A stretch of 29,939 nt of DNA. Origin: UBA5976 sp037137575 (GTDB taxonomy: Bacteria; Actinomycetota; Actinomycetes; S36-B12; UBA5976). The translations under genes and the position numbers were made by a program. Location of the stretch: contig JBAXKB010000012.1 of assembly GCA_037137575.1 (NCBI GenBank), positions 1 to 29,939 of the forward strand, in the 5' to 3' direction. Numbering within the stretch: position 1 is the stretch's first letter; the number at the start of each line of letters is the position of its first letter. Below the pieces are notes generated by a model, which was not told where the DNA came from, ran no database searches, and saw only the letters and a list, made by a program, of their open reading frames with translations. Of this stretch, positions 15,505 to 24,235 are shown one piece after another.

Positions 15505-16377
15505 GTGTCAATCTTTTTAACTAGCGATAGCAAAATTCTTGTTCAAGGCATGACTGGAGCCGAAGGCACCAAGCACACTCGTCGCATGGTGGCTAGTGGC
15601 ACGCAGGTCGTCGCTGGGGTAACACCAGGTAAGGGTGGCCAAGATGTCGATGGCATTCCCGTTTTCAACTCAGTTGGCGAAGCAATTGCGGCTACAGGCG
15701 CCAACGTTTCGGTCGTTTTTGTGCCACCTAAGTTCACAAAGGGCGCAGTAATTGAGGCTGTTGATGCTGGCATTCCGCTGTGTGTCGTAATTACTGAAGG
15801 TGTTCCGGTTAAGGACACTGCTGAGTTTTTCCAATACGCGCAAAACTCTGGAACCACACGCATTATTGGGCCAAACTGCCCGGGTGTAATTAGTCCAGGG
15901 CAATCAAACGCAGGCATCATCCCAGGTGATATCACAACTGCTGGCCGCATTGGTCTTGTTAGCAAGTCAGGCACTCTTACCTATCAAATGATGTTTGAAT
16001 TACGCGACCTTGGTTTCTCAACCTGCGTTGGCATTGGTGGCGATCCAATTATTGGCACCACGCACATCGATTGCCTAGAAGCATTCCAGGCTGATCCAGA
16101 CACTGACATCATCGTAATGATTGGCGAAATTGGTGGCGATGCTGAAGAGCGCGCTGCCGCTTACATTAAAGAAAATGTGACGAAGCCAGTCGTCGGTTAT
16201 GTTGCTGGATTCACAGCACCTGAAGGCAAAACAATGGGCCATGCGGGCGCAATTGTTTCTGGCTCAAGTGGCACTGCTGCAGCTAAGCAGTCAGCTCTGG
16301 AGGCTGTTGGCGTTCGAGTTGGTAAGACTCCAAGTGAGGCAGCTAAGTTAGTGCGCGAAATTCTTGCCAGCAACTAG
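15505..16377 (+). CDS. sucD: Succinyl-CoA synthetase, alpha subunit
   Basis: A 290-residue CoA-binding subunit carrying the phosphohistidine. Early MTGAEGTKHTRRM corresponds to the CoA site, GPNCPGVISPG and LVSKSGTLTY are typical, and the phosphorylated His is H246 in TMGHAGAIVSG. The GTG at 15505 follows AGGAGA overlapping the sucC stop (TAGGAGA), ensuring co-translation. Length equals the family norm. Confidence 0.97.
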   Translation: MSIFLTSDSKILVQGMTGAEGTKHTRRMVASGTQVVAGVTPGKGGQDVDGIPVFNSVGEAIAATGANVSVVFVPPKFTKGAVIEAVDAGIPLCVVITEGVPVKDTAEFFQYAQNSGTTRIIGPNCPGVISPGQSNAGIIPGDITTAGRIGLVSKSGTLTYQMMFELRDLGFSTCVGIGGDPIIGTTHIDCLEAFQADPDTDIIVMIGEIGGDAEERAAAYIKENVTKPVVGYVAGFTAPEGKTMGHAGAIVSGSSGTAAAKQSALEAVGVRVGKTPSEAAKLVREILASN

Positions 16378-16430
16378 TTCTTCGTGTCGGTGCTCTGTAA
16401 CTCGAGTTATACCTGCGACGATTTTGAACT

Positions 16431-17717
16431 GTGAGTAACGCCTACACCCGTCCGCCGTCAAGGCCAACACGGCAATGGCGTCGCCCGGTTATCGAAGAGC
16501 ACATAAAACCTCACTCTGCGCCAGTCGCCGCACTTATTGGAGCAGGAGGAGCAATTGCTTTTGGCTTAATTGCTACCTTTGCTGTTGTAATGGCAGCGTG
16601 GCTAATTGCTGCACACGGAAATGAATCTGTTAATCAAGTTGCAGCTGCCGGTGGCATTGCTTGGCTTGGTTTACAACTTGTCCCAATCACAATTGGCACT
16701 CAAATCATTGGCCTATTGCCTTGGGGTTTTATTGTGCTGCCCATTTATTTGGTGTGGCGTTCAACTGGGTGGGCGCTAAAGAGCGCTGATCCGCAAACGG
16801 CAAAAGATTATTGGTCTGTTGCTGGCATCTTGGCCGGTTCTTACGGGCTAATTAATGCAGTGCTGGCTCTACTTTGTTCATCAACTGGGTTAAGCGCCAA
16901 TTTTTTCATTACGGCATTGCGAACTAGTGGCCTTGCTTTCATCGTCGCGGTGGCTTGTGTTTTGACCTATGCGCCAAGTAGAACTGTGTTGCTTGATCAC
17001 TTGCCTGAAGCGATTCGCGATGGTGTTAAACCAGGGTTTGCGTCATTTATGGTTTTGGCTTTAGCCGGCGCAGGGTTAAGTACCATCTCGCTCATTTCAC
17101 ATTTCAAGGAAGTTTCTGCTGTTGCCCAGATTATGGCGCCGCAAGCCTACGACGGGTTCTTTCTACTTTTATTAGGTATCGGCTACTTGCCAACTGCGGC
17201 AGTTTGGTCGATGTCTTACTTGATTGGACCGGGTGTTGTGGTTGGCGGTAGTGGTGTGGTCTCGATGTATCACGCGAATCCGGGTGCACTGCCCGCTTTC
17301 CCGCTACTTTCTCTGCTGCCAAACTCTGCGCCGCCATGGGCGAAGTTCTTAATTCTGGTGCCGGTTGCTTGCGGAATTCTGCTGTACCTCCTGCTGCCCA
17401 GACAACAATGGCAAGCCGAAGGTGACTCTGCGATCGAAGTACTAAGCAATGTAATTCGTCCACGAGAATTCGTAAGTTTGGCCAGCGCGTTAGCGGTTAG
17501 CGCTAGTTGTACTTTGTTGGCCGCAGTGGCCGCCAGTGGGTCGCTAGGCACACAATTGCTCAAGTCTGTGGGCCCACAGCCGCTGGTACTCGCGGTGGCA
17601 TTGACCTTGATCTTGGGGCTCACAGCCTGTGTACTCTTGCTCTTGCCAAGGCTTTTGCTAGTTCTGGTTTATTTATCTCAACACCGCAGTGCAGGCGAAG
17701 ATGAGAGTGGAAATTAG
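16431..17717 (+). CDS. DUF6350 integral membrane protein (PerM-like)
   Basis: A 428-residue polytopic membrane protein with about eight to ten hydrophobic segments. A cytoplasmic Arg/Pro-rich N-terminus (1-30) precedes helices around 34-60, 73-105, 128-148, 158-180, 203-222, 236-262, 305-323, 348-370 and 385-415. The segment LIGPGVVVGGSGVVSMY resembles the GPG-(x)-VG-G-(x)-S signature I associate with DUF6350. In Mycobacterium the gene between sucCD and purN (perM) supports cell division and persistence, and the position here matches. Its stop codon TAG forms the first half of the purN -10-like hexamer. GTG start without a strong ribosome-binding site. Confidence 0.82.
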   Translation: MSNAYTRPPSRPTRQWRRPVIEEHIKPHSAPVAALIGAGGAIAFGLIATFAVVMAAWLIAAHGNESVNQVAAAGGIAWLGLQLVPITIGTQIIGLLPWGFIVLPIYLVWRSTGWALKSADPQTAKDYWSVAGILAGSYGLINAVLALLCSSTGLSANFFITALRTSGLAFIVAVACVLTYAPSRTVLLDHLPEAIRDGVKPGFASFMVLALAGAGLSTISLISHFKEVSAVAQIMAPQAYDGFFLLLLGIGYLPTAAVWSMSYLIGPGVVVGGSGVVSMYHANPGALPAFPLLSLLPNSAPPWAKFLILVPVACGILLYLLLPRQQWQAEGDSAIEVLSNVIRPREFVSLASALAVSASCTLLAAVAASGSLGTQLLKSVGPQPLVLAVALTLILGLTACVLLLLPRLLLVLVYLSQHRSAGEDESGN

Positions 17718-17720
17718 ACT
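17715..17720 (+). promoter_or_regulatory. Candidate -10 element for leaderless purN mRNA
   Basis: TAGACT ends exactly 6 nt before the purN GTG at 17727. The first three bases are also the stop codon of the preceding gene, so only ACT and the spacing are independent evidence. Confidence 0.45.
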
Positions 17721-17726
17721 AGGGCT

Positions 17727-18320
17727 GTGAGTGTTGCTCGAGTTGTTGTCCTAGCCTCAGGATCTGGCTCACTTTTCCAAGCCCTCATTGATAGCCAAGC
17801 CGATTTAGGCATAGAAATTGTCGCACTGGTAGTCGATAAAGATGTTCCCGCAGTACAAAGAGCGCAGAATTCAGCTATCAGTGTTATCGAAGTGCCGATG
17901 CTGCGCGATCGTGAACAGTGGAATCAAGTGATGGAATCAGTGCTTAACGACCTAGGCGCTGATTTAGTAATTTCAGCAGGTTTCATGCGCGTGCTGGGCG
18001 AGAATGTTGTTAAAGCATTTTTGGGGCGATTAATTAATACGCATCCAGCCTTATTGCCAGAGTTTCCAGGTGCGCATGCAGTTCGCGACGCCCTAGCTGC
18101 AGGCGCAACGAAAACCGGAGCCACTGTGCACTTTGTTGATGCTGGTATTGATACCGGTCCAATAATCGCGCAACGCGAAGTAGAAATTTTGCCAGCCGAC
18201 ACTGAGGAATCATTGCACGAGCGAATCAAGGTAGTTGAACGCGAACTTTTAGTTGAGACAGTTCGAAACATTGTGACCGAAAAGATTTCATTAATAGATG
18301 GAAAGGTTGTGACGCAGTGA
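17727..18320 (+). CDS. purN: Phosphoribosylglycinamide formyltransferase
   Basis: A 197-residue folate-dependent GAR transformylase, the third step of de novo purine synthesis, using 10-formyl-tetrahydrofolate. The N-terminal phosphate loop is LASGSGSLFQAL. The catalytic triad is visible as N104 and H106 in INTHPALLPEF and D142 in VDAGIDTGPII. The GTG start has a -10-like TAGACT 6 nt upstream and no Shine-Dalgarno. Its stop overlaps the purH start by 4 nt (GTGA), so the two purine genes are translationally coupled. Confidence 0.96.
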   Translation: MSVARVVVLASGSGSLFQALIDSQADLGIEIVALVVDKDVPAVQRAQNSAISVIEVPMLRDREQWNQVMESVLNDLGADLVISAGFMRVLGENVVKAFLGRLINTHPALLPEFPGAHAVRDALAAGATKTGATVHFVDAGIDTGPIIAQREVEILPADTEESLHERIKVVERELLVETVRNIVTEKISLIDGKVVTQ

Positions 18321-19873
18321 GCGACACCCGAAAGATTAACCGCGCACTCATAAGTGTTTATGACAAGACAGGGCTCAATGAACTCGCCCAAGGGTTGCAT
18401 GAATCAGGTGTTGCGATTGTCTCCACTGGCAGCACCGCGGCGCAAATTGCTGCTTTAGGCATTCCTGTAACCCAGGTTCAGGAAGTTACTGGCTTTGCCG
18501 AGTGTCTTGATGGCCGCGTCAAAACTTTACATCCAAATATTCATGCGGGTTTGCTTGCCGATCTGCGCGAGGAATCACATCAGCAACAGTTAGCTGATTT
18601 AAACATTGAACCGTTCGAGTTGGTAATCGTTAACTTGTATCCGTTCTCGCAAACAGTCGCGTCGGGTGCATCAGTTGATGAGTGCATCGAGCAAATCGAT
18701 ATTGGCGGGCCAGCGATGGTTCGTGGCAGTGCAAAAAACCATGCCAATGTGGCAATTGTTGTTGAACCGTCGCGGTACGAAGAAGTTTTGTCGGCAGCGC
18801 GCGGCATAGGCTTTACCCATGCACAGCGTTTAGCTTTAGCAACAACCGCATTCCGACATGTTGCTTCATACGATGTTGCGGTTGCTAGTTGGCTTGGTGG
18901 GATTTTAGACGACAGCGGCGAAGCATTTCCTGCTTGGGTTGGTTCCGTGTACGAACGAGCTGAGACTTTGCGTTATGGCGAAAATCCGCATCAGCAAGCT
19001 GCGCTTTACATTTCGGCCAGTGGCCCTGAAGGTATCGCGCAAGCCCAGCAGCTTCATGGCAAAGAAATGTCTTACAACAACTATGTTGATGCCGATGCTG
19101 CTCGCCGGGCGGCTTACGATTTCGCCGAACCAGCAGTTGCCATCATTAAGCATGCAAACCCATGTGGTTTGGCAGTTGGCCCGACAATTGCGCAAGCATA
19201 TGAGCGCGCCCATGCCACAGACCCGGTGTCGGCATTTGGCGGGGTAATCGCAACAAATCGTACGGTTACAAAAGAGATGGCTGCAGCAGTCGTTGAAGTT
19301 TTCACGGAGGTAATTTCTGCGCCAGGGTTTGACCCAGAAGCACTCGAAATTTTGCAAACTAAGCCAAGTCTGCGTTTGCTACTAACTGCGCCAGTAGCCG
19401 AAAGCGAAGCTATCGAGACTCGGCCAATTTCTGGTGGGATTCTGCGCCAAACCAAAGATGTATTCCAAGCCGATGGAGATAATCCGGCCAACTGGACGTT
19501 AGTTGCTGGAATCCCTGCAGATTCTGAAACCTTGGCTGACCTAGCTTTCGCTTGGCGCGCGGTGCGATGCGTTAAATCAAATGCCATTTTGCTGGCTACT
19601 AGTGGTGCTGCTGTAGGTATTGGCATGGGCCAAGTTAATCGAGTTGACTCAGCAAAGCTTGCTGTTGCTCGCGCTGATTCTCGGGCGGCTAACAGCGTTG
19701 CATCATCAGATGCATTCTTCCCATTTGCTGACGGCCTTCAAGTTCTGCTTGATGCCGGAGTTCGGGCGGTTGTTGCCCCTGGTGGATCAGTGCGTGATGA
19801 AGAAGTAATTGCAGCAGCTAAGGCCGCAGGTGTGACTATGTATTTCACCGGGACCCGTCATTTCTTTCACTAA
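18317..19873 (+). CDS. purH: Bifunctional AICAR transformylase/IMP cyclohydrolase
   Basis: A 518-residue enzyme catalysing the last two steps to IMP. The N-terminal MGS-like cyclohydrolase domain (1 to about 150) has ALISVYDKTGL, STGST and GRVKTLHPNIHAGLL. The transformylase domain has LRYGENPHQQAA and the catalytic Lys278-His279 in IIKHANPCGLAVG, and later SDAFFPFADG. The C-terminus TRHFFH is canonical. It starts inside the purN stop (GTGA). Its product IMP feeds guaB and guaA in this same window. Confidence 0.98.
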   Translation: MSDTRKINRALISVYDKTGLNELAQGLHESGVAIVSTGSTAAQIAALGIPVTQVQEVTGFAECLDGRVKTLHPNIHAGLLADLREESHQQQLADLNIEPFELVIVNLYPFSQTVASGASVDECIEQIDIGGPAMVRGSAKNHANVAIVVEPSRYEEVLSAARGIGFTHAQRLALATTAFRHVASYDVAVASWLGGILDDSGEAFPAWVGSVYERAETLRYGENPHQQAALYISASGPEGIAQAQQLHGKEMSYNNYVDADAARRAAYDFAEPAVAIIKHANPCGLAVGPTIAQAYERAHATDPVSAFGGVIATNRTVTKEMAAAVVEVFTEVISAPGFDPEALEILQTKPSLRLLLTAPVAESEAIETRPISGGILRQTKDVFQADGDNPANWTLVAGIPADSETLADLAFAWRAVRCVKSNAILLATSGAAVGIGMGQVNRVDSAKLAVARADSRAANSVASSDAFFPFADGLQVLLDAGVRAVVAPGGSVRDEEVIAAAKAAGVTMYFTGTRHFFH

Positions 19874-19934
19874 ATCCTCAGAACAGGAGCTACCTGCGCG
19901 AATTAATCCGTGGCATGTAGCTATTGGATTTGTT

Positions 19935-20876
19935 GTGGCAATTTTCAATGCAACACAGTCGCGAGTAAATGGCGAGCTGGGGCAAGTTATTGGCGATGGC
20001 GACACGGAACATCAAGTTGGCAACGGAGTAGTTGCCGCACTGTGCTCGTTCAGCTCTGGCTGGGTTGTGCTATTTGTTATTGCAATTTTGGTTCCAGCTG
20101 TGCGTCAAGCATTTTTTACAATTCCAAAACTTGTGCGCAATGGTTCACTTAAGTGGTGGCAGTGCATTGGTGGCATGGCTGGCGCTACCTATGTAATTGG
20201 GCAGGGCACAGTGGTTCCTGTTGTCGGTGTCGCTATCTTTACGATTTCCGTAGTTGCAGGACAAACAGCATCTTCACTTTTGGTCGATAAGTATGGACTT
20301 GGACCGGCTGGCCCAAAAGCAATCACCTGGATTCGAATCACTGCAGCAGTTATCGCAATTGCTGGTGTCGGGATATCTGTAACGGGCCGTGATCATTCTG
20401 GATCATTTTCTTTGCCACTAGTTTTGTATGCATTTGCCACCGGCCTAGTAACAGCTGCGCAGTACGCACTAAACGGTCGAGTAGCAGTGGCCACGGCGCA
20501 ACCACTTGCCACAACTCTGCTGAACTTCACCATGGGCACTTTTGTGCTGGTTGTTACGCTCTCATTTTTAGTGTTCGCACAAGGATTCGCTTTCCCGGTT
20601 ATTCCATCTCCACTAGATAAGCCATGGTTATGGAGCGGCGGAATCATTGGCATTCTATTTATAGTTTCGGCATCAATCTTGGTACGCAGCTTAGGGGTAT
20701 TAGTGTTTGCCTTGGTTTCAGTTGTGGGCAATTTAACGGGAGCATTGTTGCTCGATTTGATCTGGCCAACACCGGGAACTCAAGTAGGATTCCAGATTGT
20801 GTTAGGTGTTGTTGTGACTGCCGTTGCAGTAATCATCGCGTCCTTGCCATCGCGGCAGAAAGTTGTAGCCCAATGA
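19935..20876 (+). CDS. DMT-superfamily YdcZ-like membrane protein, start codon unclear
   Basis: A protein of at least 313 residues with around ten hydrophobic segments in two similar halves, matching the DMT/YdcZ family (PF04657 type). Repeat starts are seen in VAIFNATQSRVNGELG and TAAQYALNGRVAVATAQP. The substrate is unknown. The first canonical start, GTG 19935, would cut the first membrane helix in half; the open frame continues to 19836 and encodes a sensible N-terminus (ELPARINPWHVAIGFV) but contains no ATG, GTG or TTG. AGGAG (19885-19889) lies 12 nt before an in-frame ATT at 19902. It ends overlapping the DUF3017 gene (ATGA). From memory, folD often occupies this place in other actinobacteria. 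Confidence 0.78.
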   Translation: MAIFNATQSRVNGELGQVIGDGDTEHQVGNGVVAALCSFSSGWVVLFVIAILVPAVRQAFFTIPKLVRNGSLKWWQCIGGMAGATYVIGQGTVVPVVGVAIFTISVVAGQTASSLLVDKYGLGPAGPKAITWIRITAAVIAIAGVGISVTGRDHSGSFSLPLVLYAFATGLVTAAQYALNGRVAVATAQPLATTLLNFTMGTFVLVVTLSFLVFAQGFAFPVIPSPLDKPWLWSGGIIGILFIVSASILVRSLGVLVFALVSVVGNLTGALLLDLIWPTPGTQVGFQIVLGVVVTAVAVIIASLPSRQKVVAQ

Positions 20877-21145
20877 AGTCACACTTAAATCGACAATGGC
20901 CATTGTTTAGCGTTTATGCGCTGGTAATCATCAGTCTGATTGCGATGAATTTGGTAAATTTCCGAGTCGGAGCCGTTTTACTAGCCGGCAGTATTTTGTG
21001 GGCAACGATTTTGCGCTGGCGCTTAACCGATAGTGCAGCGGGTTGGCTTCGAGTACGCAGGCGCCGGGTAGATTTGGTGATTCTGGCAACGCTAGGTTTT
21101 ATCTTGCTCTCTTTGGCCCTAGTGGTGCCGATTCACCAATTTTAG
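20873..21145 (+). CDS. DUF3017 membrane protein
   Basis: A 90-residue protein with three predicted helices (about 10-29, 31-47 and 68-86) and an Arg-rich cytoplasmic loop (RVRRRRVD). Size, topology and position between purH and mdh match the actinobacterial DUF3017 family as I remember it; the function is unknown. The ATG at 20873 overlaps the YdcZ-like stop (ATGA), and an earlier in-frame start would lie deep within that gene. It is probably the last gene of the purN-purH transcript. Confidence 0.78.
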   Translation: MKSHLNRQWPLFSVYALVIISLIAMNLVNFRVGAVLLAGSILWATILRWRLTDSAAGWLRVRRRRVDLVILATLGFILLSLALVVPIHQF

Positions 21146-21175
21146 GGTGGCTAAAACCCCGACAAATCTAAGCAG

Positions 21176-21219
21176 TAGACTAAAAGTATCTTGATGTCGA
21201 GACACTTTTGTGGAGTCTA
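21176..21219 (+). promoter_or_regulatory. Inverted repeat overlapping mdh promoter and ribosome-binding site
   Basis: TAGACT-AAAAGT (21176-21187) can pair with ACTTTT (21204-21209) and AGTCTA (21214-21219). This gives 12 bp with GTGG bulged at 21210-21213 and a 16-nt loop. The ribosome-binding GGAG (21212-21215) is inside the structure. TAGACT (21176-21181) is also a good -10, so RNA from that promoter (start near 21188) would lack the 5' arm, whereas read-through RNA would contain it. Confidence 0.55.
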
Positions 21220-21222
21220 TTT

Positions 21223-22173
21223 ATGAGTGGCAAAGTCACCGTTGTTGGTGCAGGTTTCTATGGTTCAACTACAGCTCAGCGTATTGCTGAGTACAACATT
21301 GTCGATGAGGTTGTCTTAACCGACATTCTCGATGGCAAACCCGAAGGTATAGCTCTTGACCTTAATCAGTCCCGATCAATTGAAGGTTTCGAAACCAAGA
21401 TTATTGGTCAAACTACAACTGTTGATGGGCAAGGCTATGAGGCTATCGCCGGATCTGACGTAGTTGTAATCACCGCTGGTTTGCCGCGTAAGCCTGGCAT
21501 GAGCCGCATGGACTTGATCGAAACTAATGCCAAGATTGTGCGCAACGTTGCTGAGAATGTTGCTAAGCATGCACCCGATGCCGTCGTAATTGTTGTTTCA
21601 AATCCGCTCGATGAAATGACTGCTCTGGCACAGATTGCTACGGCGTTTCCAAAGAACCGCGTGATGGGTCAGGCTGGCATGCTTGATACTGCTCGCTTTA
21701 CTAACTTTGTTGCTGTTGAACTTGGTGTTCCTGTTTCATCAGTAAAAACCCTGACACTAGGTTCACATGGTGACACCATGGTTCCGGTTCCATCTCGGTG
21801 CACAGTTGATGGCAAGCCACTTAGTGACTTACTTTCAGCAGAGAAGATTGAAGAGTTAGTTGTTCGTACCCGCAATGGTGGGGCAGAGGTTGTTGCACTA
21901 CTTAAGACTGGTTCGGCTTATTACGCACCATCAGCTGCGGCTGCGCGGATGGCTAAAGCTGTTATTGAAGATTCAGGCGCTGTTATGCCAGTGTGCGCTT
22001 GGGTCGATGGCGAGTACGGCATCAGTGGCGTATACCTCGGAGTAGAAGCCGAAATTGGGAAGACTGGAATTCGCCGTGTTGTTGAAACCGATTTAACCCA
22101 AACCGAATTAGCAAGTTTGCAAGAAGCAGCCGAAGCGGTTCGCGAAAAGCAGTCAGACGTTAAAGATCTCTAA
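21223..22173 (+). CDS. mdh: Malate dehydrogenase (LDH-like type)
   Basis: A 316-residue NAD-dependent enzyme oxidising malate to oxaloacetate. The N-terminal Rossmann motif is VVGAGFYGSTTA, with acidic D34 favouring NAD. Substrate arginines R89 and R95 lie in LPRKPGMSRMD, the malate-specific arrangement of the active-site loop, and R158 is in LDTARF. The catalytic His182 is in GSHGDTMVP. This is the LDH-like bacterial MDH rather than the longer actinobacterial form. The ATG at 21223 follows GTGGAG (21210-21215). icd follows after 16 nt, so two TCA dehydrogenases share a transcript. Confidence 0.95.
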   Translation: MSGKVTVVGAGFYGSTTAQRIAEYNIVDEVVLTDILDGKPEGIALDLNQSRSIEGFETKIIGQTTTVDGQGYEAIAGSDVVVITAGLPRKPGMSRMDLIETNAKIVRNVAENVAKHAPDAVVIVVSNPLDEMTALAQIATAFPKNRVMGQAGMLDTARFTNFVAVELGVPVSSVKTLTLGSHGDTMVPVPSRCTVDGKPLSDLLSAEKIEELVVRTRNGGAEVVALLKTGSAYYAPSAAAARMAKAVIEDSGAVMPVCAWVDGEYGISGVYLGVEAEIGKTGIRRVVETDLTQTELASLQEAAEAVREKQSDVKDL

Positions 22174-22189
22174 AGAGAAGGAATCAAGC

Positions 22190-23407
22190 ATGGCGAAGAT
22201 TAAAGTTCAGGGCACAGTTGTTGAATTAGATGGCGACGAGATGACTCGCATCATTTGGCAGTTCATCAAAGACCAACTGATCCTGCCTTACCTAGATGTC
22301 GATTTGGAATACTACGATCTTTCAATCGAGAATCGTGATGCCACTGATGATCAGGTCACTATTGATTCCGCTAATGCAATCCAAAAGCACGGAGTTGGCG
22401 TTAAATGCGCGACTATTACTCCAGATGAAGCGCGTGTTGAAGAGTTCGGTTTGAAGAAGATGTGGAAGTCGCCAAACGGCACCATCCGCAACATCTTGGG
22501 CGGCGTTATTTTCCGCGAGCCAATCATCATCAGCAATGTGCCAAGGCTTGTGTCGCATTGGACCAAGCCAATTGTTATTGGCCGTCATGCTTTCGGTGAT
22601 CAATACCGCGCAACTGACTTGGTAATTCCAGGTGAAGGCACATTGACTCTTACTTACACACCTAAAGATGGCAGTGAGCCAATGGAAATCAACGTATTTG
22701 ATTTCCCTGGCGGCGGCGTGGCAATGGCGATGTACAACCTTGATGAATCAATTCGTGATTTCGCTCGGGCATCGTTCTCTTACGGTTTGTCACGCAACTT
22801 CCCGGTATTTATGTCAACCAAGAACACCATCTTGAAGGCCTACGATGGACGATTCAAAGACATCTTCCAAGAGATCTTTGATGCTGAATTCAAGACACTC
22901 TTTGATGCAGCTGGTTTAACTTACGAACACCGTTTGATTGACGACATGGTTGCTTGTGCACTTCGTTGGGACGGTGGCTATGTCTGGGCTTGTAAGAATT
23001 ACGACGGTGACGTACAGAGCGACACAGTGGCGCAGGGTTACGGTTCACTTGGTTTGATGACCAGCGTTTTGATGTCGCCAGATGGACGCACCGTTGAAGC
23101 TGAAGCTGCTCATGGCACAGTGACTCGTCACTACCGCCAACATCAGCAGGGTAAACCAACATCAACTAACCCAATTGCTTCAATCTTCGCCTGGACCCAA
23201 GGTCTTGCGCATCGCGGCAAGTTAGATGGGACTCCAGAGGTTACTGAGTTTGCCCAGGCTCTTGAGCGCGTCTGTATTGAAACTGTCGAAAGCGGCAAGA
23301 TGACTAAGGATCTTGCAATCCTTATCTCAAAAGAACAGCCTTGGCTCACAACAGAAGAGTTCCTAGCAGCGATTGACTCAAACTTGCAGAAAGCGATGAG
23401 CGCTTAA
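22190..23407 (+). CDS. icd: NADP-dependent isocitrate dehydrogenase, homodimeric eukaryote-like type
   Basis: A 405-residue TCA enzyme converting isocitrate to 2-oxoglutarate with NADPH production. The N-terminus VELDGDEMTRIIW and the substrate segment WKSPNGTIRNILGGVIFREP are hallmarks of the eukaryote-like homodimeric family, distinct from E. coli Icd. Further motifs are YRATDLVIP, DDMVACALRW (metal-binding Asp), and EAEAAHGTVTRHYR near the cofactor site. The ATG at 22190 is preceded by AGAAGGAA. xth follows 3 nt later. Confidence 0.97.
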   Translation: MAKIKVQGTVVELDGDEMTRIIWQFIKDQLILPYLDVDLEYYDLSIENRDATDDQVTIDSANAIQKHGVGVKCATITPDEARVEEFGLKKMWKSPNGTIRNILGGVIFREPIIISNVPRLVSHWTKPIVIGRHAFGDQYRATDLVIPGEGTLTLTYTPKDGSEPMEINVFDFPGGGVAMAMYNLDESIRDFARASFSYGLSRNFPVFMSTKNTILKAYDGRFKDIFQEIFDAEFKTLFDAAGLTYEHRLIDDMVACALRWDGGYVWACKNYDGDVQSDTVAQGYGSLGLMTSVLMSPDGRTVEAEAAHGTVTRHYRQHQQGKPTSTNPIASIFAWTQGLAHRGKLDGTPEVTEFAQALERVCIETVESGKMTKDLAILISKEQPWLTTEEFLAAIDSNLQKAMSA

Positions 23408-23410
23408 TTC

Positions 23411-24226
23411 ATGCTTAACGTTGTGACAGTTAATGTCAATGGCGTTCGGGCGGCTGCCAAGCGCGGTGGTTTTGCGTGGCTACGCAAGCGCATCAACGCC
23501 GGTGAAATTGATGTGGTTTGTCTGCAAGAGGTTCGAGCAACAACCGATCAACTGCATGACGTCCTGCAAGCTGAGGGTCTAGCCGATTTACATGTGGCTC
23601 ACGATTCAAGTTTGCGCCTTGGCCATGCAGGCGTAGCGATACTCAGCACGTTGCCGCTTACAAAAGTAAAGCAAGGAATCGGAGCTAAAGAATTTGATGG
23701 CACTGGTCGCTGGGTGCAGGCACAAATTGAAACAGCATCTGGTCCACTAACTATCGCTTCGATTTATGTGCATTCAGGTGATGTTGAAAAACCTGTTCAG
23801 CAAGAAAAGTATCGTTTCCTAGAGGCCATGACTAAGCAGTTCACGAAATGGCAAAAATCGGGCGAATTGTTTTTAGCCAGTGGCGACTTAAATGTTGCTC
23901 ATCGCGAAGCCGATCTAAAAAATTGGAAAGGTAATCTAACCAATGCTGGCTTCTTGCCCGAAGAGCGGGCCTATTTCGATAAGTGGTTCGACAAAATAGG
24001 CATTGCCGATCTTGGGCGCGAAAAAGCCGGCGACATTGTGGGGCCATACACCTGGTGGTCTTGGCGCGGGCAGGCGTTTGATAACAACGCAGGTTGGCGC
24101 ATTGATTATCACTTAGCTACGGCGCCAGTAGCAGCAGCATGTCTTGATGTTGTTGTGCATCGGGCGCCTGATTATGACTCCAGGTGGAGTGATCATGCAC
24201 CTGTGGCTGCCACTTTTAACTTATAG
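23411..24226 (+). CDS. xth: Exodeoxyribonuclease III / AP endonuclease
   Basis: A 271-residue metal-dependent enzyme of base-excision repair that cleaves at abasic sites. It has VNVNGVRAA at the N-terminus, the metal-binding Glu40 in CLQEVR, SGDLNVAHREADL (Asp/Asn of the active site), TWWSWRG, WRIDYHLA and the C-terminal SDHAPV with catalytic Asp-His. It begins 3 nt after icd with little ribosome-binding signal, suggesting coupling. Its stop TAG is part of a TAGACT hexamer 6 nt before the next gene. Confidence 0.95.
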   Translation: MLNVVTVNVNGVRAAAKRGGFAWLRKRINAGEIDVVCLQEVRATTDQLHDVLQAEGLADLHVAHDSSLRLGHAGVAILSTLPLTKVKQGIGAKEFDGTGRWVQAQIETASGPLTIASIYVHSGDVEKPVQQEKYRFLEAMTKQFTKWQKSGELFLASGDLNVAHREADLKNWKGNLTNAGFLPEERAYFDKWFDKIGIADLGREKAGDIVGPYTWWSWRGQAFDNNAGWRIDYHLATAPVAAACLDVVVHRAPDYDSRWSDHAPVAATFNL

Positions 24227-24229
24227 ACT
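24224..24229 (+). promoter_or_regulatory. Candidate -10 element for leaderless CNNM/CBS gene mRNA
   Basis: TAGACT ends exactly 6 nt before the GTG at 24236. TAG is also the xth stop, so the hexamer is partly explained by coding. No Shine-Dalgarno is visible. Confidence 0.45.
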
Positions 24230-24235
24230 GCAATT

